This document shows, one piece after another, positions 58,604 through 64,000 of a DNA stretch of 64,000 bases. Numbering within the stretch: position 1 is the first letter of the stretch; each line of letters opens with the position of its first letter. A program made the position numbers and the translations under genes. The stretch spans positions 158,143-222,142 of the forward strand of contig NZ_NOIH01000008.1 in assembly GCF_002245655.1 (NCBI RefSeq). Direction: 5' to 3'. This DNA is from Thauera propionica (GTDB taxonomy: Bacteria; Pseudomonadota; Gammaproteobacteria; Burkholderiales; Rhodocyclaceae). Under the pieces are notes generated by a model. That model ran no database searches, was not told the origin of the DNA, and worked only from the letters and a program-made list of their open reading frames with translations.

Positions 58604-58630
58604 AAAGCCGGCTATCGAGCCGGCTTTTTT
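58604..58630 (+). terminator. Terminator after the tRNA-Val pair
   Basis: A 10-bp stem (AAAGCCGGCT/AGCCGGCTTT) with loop ATCG runs into TTT. The left arm is also preceded by few T on the opposite strand, so it mainly serves the tRNA transcript. Confidence 0.85.
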
Positions 58631-58634
58631 GCGT

Positions 58635-58937
58635 CTATCGCCAGCCGATAGCCTCGAGCGTGTCAGTGGCGGTCTCGGGGTTGCCGATCAGGTGCGCGGC
58701 CAGAACAGCGGCGCCGTGGTCGGGGAATCGGGCCGTCCAGTATCTTTGTGAGGTATCACCTGCTGCGAGGCTTGCAGCGGCGTTCAGGCGCTTTTGCGCA
58801 GTGCCGTGGGGCAAGCGGTCATTGGCACGCGCGCAGCGGGCGCAGAGGCCGATTAGCACGCCGATGTCGTGTATCTCGCCAGGGTGCAGCGTGGCGGCGG
58901 GGGCGGGCATTCGGCAGCAGGCGCAGCAGCGCATCAC
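58635..58937 (-). CDS. Small phage protein with N-terminal cysteine pairs
   Basis: The 100-residue protein begins MMRCCACCRMPAPA and has CARCARAN near residue 33, giving two CxxC pairs that could bind one zinc ion. The second half is helical. The start overlaps the stop of the sigma-like gene (ATGATG). It is the last gene of the element before the tRNA. Family not recognised. Confidence 0.6.
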   Translation of the reverse strand: MMRCCACCRMPAPAATLHPGEIHDIGVLIGLCARCARANDRLPHGTAQKRLNAAASLAAGDTSQRYWTARFPDHGAAVLAAHLIGNPETATDTLEAIGWR

Positions 58938-59179
58938 GGAACCATGTCGTCAGGACTGAGGATGCCTCGCGCCTCGAGGATGCGGCGCAGTTTGCGCAAG
59001 GCTTCACGCTCGATTTGCGCGATGCGGGCGCGGCTCAAGGGCTTGGTGCCTTCCTCGGCCGCGAGTGCTGCGGCAATCTCGTCATGGTTTGCCACGGCAA
59101 AAAATCCGGGTTCGGCGTGGCGCGCGATCTCGGTCATCCGCGCGAACTGCACCTCATCAATCGGGATCTCGAGGCTCAT
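58934..59179 (-). CDS. Small HTH protein resembling sigma-70 region 4
   Basis: The 81-residue protein has a C-terminal half EEGTKPLSRARIAQIEREALRKLRRILE that closely resembles the recognition helix of sigma-70 region 4 (the RERIRQIEAKALRKLR pattern). The N-terminus shows no region 2 or 3. It could be a stand-alone region-4-type transcription regulator of the element. It overlaps both neighbours (23 bases with the metalloprotease gene, ATGA-type with the next). Confidence 0.6.
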   Translation of the reverse strand: MSLEIPIDEVQFARMTEIARHAEPGFFAVANHDEIAAALAAEEGTKPLSRARIAQIEREALRKLRRILEARGILSPDDMVP

Positions 59180-59750
59180 CGTCAGGCTTCCAGGTGCCGC
59201 GCTCGATCAGTTCAGCGGCGATCTGTTGAACGCGGGGCCAGTGGTGCGTCAGCAGTGCGCGCGCACGACGTTGGGCGAAACCGATAGGCGGCGGGTTGAA
59301 TGCGACCGCCAGATAGGCGCGGGCGTCTTGTCCGTCCCTGTCCTCGCTCCACAGCGCGCCAGGCCACGGCAGGCCAGCGGCGAGGATCTCGGCTTGACGA
59401 CCTGCGGCGGCCATCGTCGCCAGGTCTAGCGCGGCCTGCTGCGGCGGCATTTTCCGCGCGTGCGCAAGCATGGCGACTAGGCCGGCAGCGCGGTCTGTAT
59501 CGGGCGGGTGATGTATTGCGGGTGTGCCGATGGTGTCGAGGTCTGCGGCGGGCGACATGGCGAATCCGCCGACCGTCTCGCGGCCGGTGCCTTCGATGCG
59601 GATCGAGTGACACGGCAGGCCAAGCGCCAGGGCAATCGCCGCATGGCCGGCCTCGTGGATGGCGACCGTCTCGCGGGTGCGCGGCAGCTTCGGATGCGTC
59701 CCGAGCGGATAAACGCGGCCTAAATCACGCGGCTGGGGTTCAGGGTTCAT
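59157..59750 (-). CDS. M41/FtsH-like zinc metalloprotease domain protein (no ATPase)
   Basis: The 197-residue protein has the zinc-protease motif HEAGHAAIALALGLP near residue 33, preceded by RTRETVAI as in M41 peptidases. It has a Gly-rich FAMSP stretch and a C-terminal helix (ARALLTHHWPRVQQIAAELIERG) like the end of FtsH. There is no AAA+ domain and no membrane helix. The third zinc ligand could be the Asp in SEDRDGQDARAY. The ATG at 59750 was chosen; the frame is open to 59957 over the previous gene. Its substrate may be a phage or host protein; a role in virion maturation is only a guess. Confidence 0.65.
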   Translation of the reverse strand: MNPEPQPRDLGRVYPLGTHPKLPRTRETVAIHEAGHAAIALALGLPCHSIRIEGTGRETVGGFAMSPAADLDTIGTPAIHHPPDTDRAAGLVAMLAHARKMPPQQAALDLATMAAAGRQAEILAAGLPWPGALWSEDRDGQDARAYLAVAFNPPPIGFAQRRARALLTHHWPRVQQIAAELIERGTWKPDDEPRDPD

Positions 59751-59884
59751 CGTTCGTCTCAGTGGGGGTGGCGGACCTTGCAGCGGGGGCTCATTCCCGC
59801 GTCCGGTGATCCGCCTTGCGCGCTGTTTCGCCGTCAGCCGCGCCCGGTGCCTACCGCTAGGCTTCCACACCACTCCGCAGGGTG

Positions 59885-60355
59885 TCAGGGTCGCCAGGCG
59901 CCAATCTCGTCTTCCAGCAAAGCGCAGTCGGGCGATTCTTGCGGTACGCCGTCGCATGCCAGCACATCGTCAGCCAGGACGTTTTCAGCGACGAAACCCT
60001 CGATCTCAAGGTTTTGCAGGTGTCGCTGCGCCGGGTGCGGCGACTGGTCGCCAGCCAGGCGGGCAAAGGCGTTGTATTCAGCCAGCACCAGCGCGATACG
60101 CTTCAGCTCGTCACGCAGTGCGTCGCGGCGTCGCGACCAGTACGCACGGTGGGCATCGTGGGCGGCCTGCAATGCGTCCTGTAGCGCACGCTCCGACTTC
60201 TCGCAGTCGCGGCGCAGCGGCGTGACTTGCGCGGCGTTGCGGGCCTCTCTCGCCGTATGCAGCGCCTCGAGGTTCTTGCGGTGCGCGGCCTCGGTTTTCG
60301 TCAATTGCTTGGCGGCAGCCTGGTAGCGGTCGGCGGCGGACTTCTCGAGCATCAC
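59885..60355 (-). CDS. Coiled-coil phage protein, unknown function
   Basis: The 156-residue protein is highly charged and helical: residues about 5-100 are predicted coiled coil (YQAAAKQLTKTEAAHRKNLEA, then RRDALRDELKRIALVLAEY). The C-terminus is short and acidic. The ATG overlaps the stop of the capsid gene, so it is coupled to capsid translation. The position right after the capsid gene would suit a scaffold-like or head accessory protein; not provable here. Confidence 0.6.
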   Translation of the reverse strand: MMLEKSAADRYQAAAKQLTKTEAAHRKNLEALHTAREARNAAQVTPLRRDCEKSERALQDALQAAHDAHRAYWSRRRDALRDELKRIALVLAEYNAFARLAGDQSPHPAQRHLQNLEIEGFVAENVLADDVLACDGVPQESPDCALLEDEIGAWRP

Positions 60356-61371
60356 ACGCCCCCACGGATCAAGGTCCGCGCGACCAGCACGGCGCCGGTA
60401 TCGCAGCGGGCGCGCATCACCGCGCCGTCATAGGCGAACTCGTCTTGCCACGGCTCCACCAGAATCGGGTTGCTGGCGCCTCGCAGCTTCAGGACGCCGA
60501 CGGTCGGGGCGACCTCGGGAGCGGGCAGCAGATACCAGCGCCCGGTCGTCAGTCGCCCGGTGGCGGTGACGGTGATTTGCAGGCCGGATTCGTGAATCAG
60601 CTTGCGCGCGGCCAGTTCGAGGTCGGCAGCGACGACAAGGTGCGCGGCGGGCAAGTCGGCTTGATTGCCACCCATCAGCGTCATTGTGCGCAGGGCGGCC
60701 ATTGCCGCGCCCAGGCTAGTCGCATCGAACGCGCTTGCAACGATGTTGCCGTGGTCGGCGTGGAACACGAGCTCGCCGTCATCCAGTGTCGGATTGGCTT
60801 CGAGCACGGCATAGACTTCGCGCGCCTCGGTGCGTGCGCCAGCCGTGCCAAGTTGCGCAGCAGCGTCCGCAAGCATACCGACATCATCATTGACGATCAG
60901 CGCCCGCGATGCGCGCAGGTAGCGCGCGAAGGTCCGTAGCTGCGCCTCAGTCCCGTTGCCGACGATCACGCGGCCTTGGGTGATCTCGCCTTGCTCGCCC
61001 ACTTCAGCCATCTCGCTGTCGATGTCCGTCGTGCAGATGGCAGTGGGCTTGAAGTCCCGGCATTCGATCTCGGCGCAGAAGGCGCGATGTTCGGCAACAG
61101 CGCTGAAGCGGCGATTGGCAAGGGTCGTGCCAGCGGCGGCCAGCATTGCGGCAAAGTCAGACGATTGCATGCCGCGCGCCATCACCGTCCGGTCGTTCTC
61201 GTGGGGTTGCTGCGGGCGGATGGCAAGGCCGGCGGCGTAGGCCATGCGCGAAAGCGGCGCGGTGTTCAGTTCATCGGCCAGGGGGTGCGGGGTCGAGTTC
61301 GGTACGCCAAAGGCGGCGGCGATGGCGTCGGGGCCGGCGGCGAGGATGTCGCGGGGGTTGTGGTTCAGCAT
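60352..61371 (-). CDS. Phage major capsid protein (HK97-like, MCP part of the U35 fusion family)
   Basis: The 339-residue protein matches the capsid half of prohead-protease/major-capsid fusion proteins: GMQSSDFAAMLAAAGTTL near residue 70, FKPTAICTTDID, RALIVNDDVGMLADAAAQLG near 155, GELVFHADHGNIV near 203 and AAHLVVAADLELAARKL near 240. The protease half is absent and no delta-domain is obvious. GGAG lies eight bases before the chosen ATG (61371). The next gene (coiled coil) overlaps its stop. Confidence 0.85.
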   Translation of the reverse strand: MLNHNPRDILAAGPDAIAAAFGVPNSTPHPLADELNTAPLSRMAYAAGLAIRPQQPHENDRTVMARGMQSSDFAAMLAAAGTTLANRRFSAVAEHRAFCAEIECRDFKPTAICTTDIDSEMAEVGEQGEITQGRVIVGNGTEAQLRTFARYLRASRALIVNDDVGMLADAAAQLGTAGARTEAREVYAVLEANPTLDDGELVFHADHGNIVASAFDATSLGAAMAALRTMTLMGGNQADLPAAHLVVAADLELAARKLIHESGLQITVTATGRLTTGRWYLLPAPEVAPTVGVLKLRGASNPILVEPWQDEFAYDGAVMRARCDTGAVLVARTLIRGGV

Positions 61372-61449
61372 GGCTTGGTCTCCGATTGGGTACGGTCCCA
61401 TGCTGCCGAGTTTCTGCTGATGCTGTGGGCCTATTGCATCAGTGTTGCG

Positions 61450-61830
61450 TCATCGGATCAGGTCGAACAGATTGCGCGCCGTCGTGGGTATGCGCTGGCC
61501 GGTGTCAAACGCTCGCCGGAGCGCCTCGTCAATCGGGGCAAGGGGTGTGTATGGGTCACGCACCGCAAGCGGCCCGACGCGGCTCTCGTAACGCCGGATG
61601 GCAGACTCCAGACGCAGGGCGCACCGCCACGGGCCATCGTCACGCTCGAGCAGGGCGGCGGCGTCCCGTAATGCCTGGTTGCGCTCGCGCAGGCGGCTTG
61701 CCCGGTCGAGGCCGAAGGCGTGCTCGAGGTCGTCGCCTGCCAGGTGTCGGCGCAGGCCGTCAGCGATCCATGCCACGACCTCGGGCGAGGTGTCGCCATC
61801 GGCAGCGCGGCGGGCGAGTTCGGTTGTCAT
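61450..61830 (-). CDS. Phage protein of unknown function
   Basis: The 126-residue soluble protein is rich in Ala, Arg, Leu and Asp, mostly helical, with WIADGLRRHLAGDDLEHAFGLD near residue 20 and a C-terminal ARNLFDLIR. The ATG overlaps the stop of the HTH gene upstream (ATGA); a GTG six codons earlier is unlikely. It lies between the HTH gene and the capsid gene. No family recognised. Confidence 0.6.
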   Translation of the reverse strand: MTTELARRAADGDTSPEVVAWIADGLRRHLAGDDLEHAFGLDRASRLRERNQALRDAAALLERDDGPWRCALRLESAIRRYESRVGPLAVRDPYTPLAPIDEALRRAFDTGQRIPTTARNLFDLIR

Positions 61831-62267
61831 GCTGGCTCGTCCATCCACGCCGGAAGGTTCAGGGCGCGGTCTGGAAAGCCCATGCCGCGCGTAAGTACGT
61901 CCCAGAGATGCGCGGAGAGTTCAGCGGCGAACCAGTTGAACTGGTCCGGGGTGGGTTCGATGCCTGAATCCGTGAGGATCTTCAACAGCGCAGTGCGCTC
62001 GAACAACAGTTGCGGTAGCACGCCGAACACGACCGCATCAATCGGATTGGCGGCGGCCTGGTGTGCGGGCGGGCTGGTGGCCTCTTGGCGCAACATACCG
62101 GCGCGCACCTTTCGATGAACGTGGGCAACTGCCATCATCGGTTCAAGGTTTCGGCGGCGCCAATCCTCTGCGGATTCAACGCTATCGGTCGGCATCCCTC
62201 GTGCGACCAGCTTTGACACTTGCCCTTTGCTCAGTCCGAGCGCTTCACATAGTTCAACTTGTTTCAT
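61827..62267 (-). CDS. Small HTH protein resembling phage small terminase / Nu1
   Basis: The 146-residue protein begins with MKQVELCEALGLSKGQVSKL, an HTH typical of Nu1-like small terminase and Mor-like proteins. GMPTDSVESAEDWRRRNLEP follows, as in small-terminase N-termini, with a helical remainder. It would bind packaging-site DNA if truly a terminase subunit, or be a regulator. Start at 62267 chosen; a GTG at 62363 abutting the previous stop lacks a ribosome site. No large terminase is next to it. Confidence 0.6.
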   Translation of the reverse strand: MKQVELCEALGLSKGQVSKLVARGMPTDSVESAEDWRRRNLEPMMAVAHVHRKVRAGMLRQEATSPPAHQAAANPIDAVVFGVLPQLLFERTALLKILTDSGIEPTPDQFNWFAAELSAHLWDVLTRGMGFPDRALNLPAWMDEPA

Positions 62268-62363
62268 TGGATTTAAGTTTCCTAATTGAAAACGGCTATG
62301 ACTAGAGATACGGGGCGGTGCGATGGACCCTCCCTTTCCCTTTGCCACCAAGGACCCGGCCAC

Positions 62364-63101
62364 TCACCGCGCCGTCCTCAGCGCGTCCTGCATCGCCGTG
62401 TTGAAGTGGCCGGCGAACTTGGCTTGCACAATCTCTGCGGTCAGCTTCGGCAGGTCGATAACCTTCTGGTAGTCCGCACCTCGAACAAAGAGGAACACGG
62501 GTTCCAGCTTTGCGCCGCTCGCCGTGTTGGTGCGCCGCCAGATACCGGGGGCGAGGTGTTCGATGCGCTTGGGTGCGCCATTGACCGGACGCACGAAGAC
62601 GGTGATGGTTTGCGCCCGCTTGCCCTTGCCCGAATGAACGCGCATTGCGGACTTGAGCGCGCCTAGCACTTCGCGCACCTGGTTGCGGTTGGGGTTGCCG
62701 TTGCGGTCCAGCTTCATGCCGGCAGCCGGTATGGCACGCCATCCGCCAGGCAGTGCGCCGATAGACTGCATCGCCAGCTCCATTGGCTTGAATCCGCGCG
62801 CGCCTCCGCTGAAGTGCTCCTTCAGGTAGTCGGCAGGCGAGGCGCGACCGTTGCCCTGGTCCTTGATGCCGACAGTGACTTCGGGCTTTGCCTTGGTGGC
62901 GACCGTGGAGAAGGGCGAGCGCATGACAAACGAGGTCGGGCTGGCGAACACGCTGCCCATCGTGTTCGTGAGTCCTTGGCGCACATCGCGGCCGGTTGCT
63001 GTCAGTGCTCTTGCAGTGGCAAACGGGACTTGCTTGCGGGCGAGGTCGTCGAGTTGCTTGGTGACTTCCTTGATGTTGTCGCTTACGTCGATGCGGATCA
63101 T
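62364..63101 (-). CDS. gp10-like phage virion morphogenesis / tail-completion protein
   Basis: The 245-residue protein starts MIRIDVSDNIKEVTKQLDDLARKQVPFATARALTATGRDVR, the usual beginning of HK97 gp10-like and minor tail/virion morphogenesis proteins. A basic middle and a beta-rich C-terminus (LEPVFLFVRGADYQKVIDLP) follow. The ATG overlaps the stop of a 52-residue gene. It lies upstream of the HTH and capsid genes, which is not the usual late-gene order. Confidence 0.72.
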   Translation of the reverse strand: MIRIDVSDNIKEVTKQLDDLARKQVPFATARALTATGRDVRQGLTNTMGSVFASPTSFVMRSPFSTVATKAKPEVTVGIKDQGNGRASPADYLKEHFSGGARGFKPMELAMQSIGALPGGWRAIPAAGMKLDRNGNPNRNQVREVLGALKSAMRVHSGKGKRAQTITVFVRPVNGAPKRIEHLAPGIWRRTNTASGAKLEPVFLFVRGADYQKVIDLPKLTAEIVQAKFAGHFNTAMQDALRTAR

Positions 63102-63256
63102 GGGTTCAGCTCCTTTGGTTTCGCTCGGTGAGTGCGCGGGTCCTTGCTGGGCCTCAGTTCATCGCGGGCCGTCGCAACCGCGTGTTTCGACAGGTTTTCG
63201 GACTCTCTAGGGTGGTGGTGTGATGCAATCTGATTTGCATAATCGAATGTCTCCAT
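63098..63256 (-). CDS. Small phage protein, 52 residues
   Basis: An ATG at 63254-63256, with GGAG eight bases upstream, opens a 52-residue frame beginning METFDYANQIASHHHPRESE and ending KELNP. It has a His triplet and a Lys/Arg-rich tail. Its stop overlaps the gp10-like ATG (ATGA) and its start follows the previous gene by five bases, so it fits the tight operon. Function unknown. Confidence 0.6.
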   Translation of the reverse strand: METFDYANQIASHHHPRESENLSKHAVATARDELRPSKDPRTHRAKPKELNP

Positions 63257-63261
63257 CGTGA

Positions 63262-63450
63262 TCACTCCATCGGAATCGCAGCGAGCGCGGCGCGGTGCTC
63301 ACTCAGCACGCGATGCAGATCGACAGCTTCCTGATACGTGCGCTCGGTCTCGTGGTCGGGGAACTGCACCAGCCAGCGGCGCGAGGTCCGCAGGCTTTGT
63401 GCAGCGAGTGCCGCGCGGATTGCGGCGGGGGTCGGGGTCTTGCGTTTCAT
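63262..63450 (-). CDS. Small phage protein, 62 residues
   Basis: The 62-residue basic protein starts MKRKTPTPAAIRAALAAQSL and ends AALAAIPME, with WLVQFPDHETERTYQEAVDL in the middle. The ATG overlaps the stop of the upstream 82-residue frame (ATGA). No family recognised. Confidence 0.55.
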   Translation of the reverse strand: MKRKTPTPAAIRAALAAQSLRTSRRWLVQFPDHETERTYQEAVDLHRVLSEHRAALAAIPME

Positions 63451-63695
63451 TCGTGAGGCTCCAGAAGTGCGCCAGGCCACTGCGCGAGCATTTCGTTTGC
63501 GGTGGCGCCTTGAATGCACCAGACGGGGAAGGGGGCGCGGTTCGGTAGCGTGACGATCCAGCAATGCACCCGTCCCGTTTCCCGCAGTTCCCGTTTCTTC
63601 CCGCCCCCTAAAGGGGGCGCGGGAATTTCGGGAAAATCCGGCGCTCCTGTTTTTCCCGTTTTCGGGAATTTCGGGAAAGGATCTAGGGCACCCAT
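63447..63695 (-). CDS. Small phage protein, 82 residues (N-terminus uncertain)
   Basis: The frame starts MGALDPFPKFPKTGKTGAPD and continues into a more protein-like C-terminal half, HCWIVTLPNRAPFPVWCIQG. The N-terminal half is encoded by the repeat cluster at 63579-63677, so the true start may lie further downstream and the repeats may be non-coding. The stop overlaps the next ATG. Confidence 0.45.
   Translation of the reverse strand: MGALDPFPKFPKTGKTGAPDFPEIPAPPLGGGKKRELRETGRVHCWIVTLPNRAPFPVWCIQGATANEMLAQWPGALLEPHE
63579..63677. repeat. Iteron-like cluster of TTCCCG/CGGGAA hexamers
   Basis: Eight copies of TTCCCG or its complement CGGGAA occur within 99 bp: TTCCCG at 63579, 63588, 63598 and 63653; CGGGAA at 63620, 63629, 63663 and 63672. 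Neighbours are spaced 9-10 bp, and CGGGAATTTCGGGAAA occurs twice exactly (63620, 63663). A GCCCCCTAAAGGGGGC hairpin sits in the middle (63603-63618). It lies right after the replication-protein gene. Confidence 0.6.
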
Positions 63696-64000
63696 ACCCA
63701 GCCCTCCTGGTGCTGAAGGTTCCCTTTGCTCACCAGCGTGGTGATGGCCGATTGCGCGCGCTCTCTGCGCCGCTTGGGATCGCACGGCAGGCGTGATGCT
63801 GCGGCGGTGATGGCGGCCTCCAGTTCGATGCAGGGGCGGCCAGGTGGGGCGGATGCCTGCCCGAAGGTGCGCGCGTCCTTCAGTGCTGCGCTGATGGCGT
63901 CATAGGCAAGGCGCTGATTCCCTCCGCCTGGTAGGGCTGCGCGTCGGATGCCATCGGCCTGCCGTTCCTCGGGGGCGATCACGCACGAGGTGATGGCCTC
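63683..64000 (-). CDS. C-terminus of a probable replication protein (RepA-like ATPase), runs off the window
   Basis: At least 105 residues are open to the right edge, ending WVWVP. The sequence GGGNQRLAYDAISAALKDAR, followed by a short winged-helix-like tail (AITAAASRLPCD, AITTLVSKGNLQHQEGWVW), resembles the C-terminal DNA-binding tail of hexameric RepA/AAA replication ATPases in prophages and plasmids. The catalytic part is outside. The iteron-like repeats just downstream support a replication role. Confidence 0.5.
   Translation of the reverse strand, partial: EAITSCVIAPEERQADGIRRAALPGGGNQRLAYDAISAALKDARTFGQASAPPGRPCIELEAAITAAASRLPCDPKRRRERAQSAITTLVSKGNLQHQEGWVWVP

Larger units (their letters stand above)
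58484..64000. mobile_element. Prophage or capsid-encoding satellite beside tRNA-Val (incomplete at window edge)
   Basis: From just after the second tRNA-Val to the window end, all genes lie on the minus strand. Most are short, overlap by ATGA-type junctions and are unlike the host genes to the left. They include a major capsid protein, a gp10-like virion protein, a small-terminase-like HTH protein and a probable replication protein. The left boundary is placed at the inter-tRNA repeats but could equally be at 58593; the right boundary is outside. No integrase, portal, large terminase or prohead protease is in view. Confidence 0.75.

Overview
The window is high-GC (roughly two-thirds G+C by eye), densely coding DNA. 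It suggests a denitrifying betaproteobacterium of the Rhodocyclales (Thauera/Azoarcus type). The basis is a complete cytochrome-c-type nitric oxide reductase locus, a tig-clpP-clpX-lon-hupB-tRNA-Val block, an alaA-hom-thrC amino-acid neighbourhood, several diguanylate cyclases, and codon use dominated by G/C third positions. The genus is inferred from gene content, not from a marker gene.

Region 1 (1-8.2 kb) is for nitric oxide respiration. Reading leftward on the minus strand there are norC-norB, then an epd-type dehydrogenase, then norE-norF-norQ, a small membrane protein, a polyferredoxin and the start of norD. A PAS-PAS-GGDEF protein sits between the two nor transcription units. An FNR/DNR-type box lies exactly 41.5 bp upstream of the predicted norC transcription start.

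Region 2 (8.2-27.6 kb) is mixed housekeeping and signalling. It holds a periplasmic amidase, a PAS protein paired with a CZB-type chemoreceptor (a split aerotaxis-like sensor), an orphan BMP-family binding protein, pyrD, the N-end-rule transferases bpt and aat, and a dispersed ferric-iron ABC transporter (fbpC, fbpB, fbpA). A MASE3-PAS-PAS-GGDEF protein and a DUF2325 gene lie among the iron genes, and DUF2325 sits behind a perfect Fur-box palindrome. Further right are an NlpC/P60 hydrolase, a cNMP-CBS-DUF294 protein overlapping a degenerate DnaQ-like exonuclease, a PIN-PhoH ATPase and a peroxiredoxin.

Region 3 (27.7-45.4 kb) begins with alaA, hom and thrC, interrupted by a MOSC protein, a 46-residue membrane protein, dodecin and a DUF533 protein. 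It continues with a two-receiver GGDEF protein, nadC, two EamA transporters, the NAD(P)HX repair enzyme, and the stress operon prkA-yeaH-spoVR.

Region 4 (45.7-58.3 kb) carries the protein-quality-control cluster tig-clpP-clpX-lon, followed by hupB and tRNA-Val(UAC). Next come a Sir2 deacetylase, an SDR protein, a sigma-54 activator, and an operon of a helical protein, a UbiB-family kinase, a 53-residue membrane protein and dgkA.

Region 5 (58.4-64 kb) is accessory DNA. Two tandem tRNA-Val(CAC) genes abut a minus-strand cassette of short overlapping genes. They include a major capsid protein, a gp10-like virion protein, a small HTH protein resembling small terminase, an M41/FtsH-like HEAGH metalloprotease without an ATPase, a sigma-region-4-like peptide, several unknowns, an iteron-like repeat cluster and the C-terminus of a probable replication protein. 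No portal, large terminase, prohead protease or integrase is visible. The region is either a prophage cut by the window edge or a capsid-encoding satellite element, and it is the part most likely to be new.
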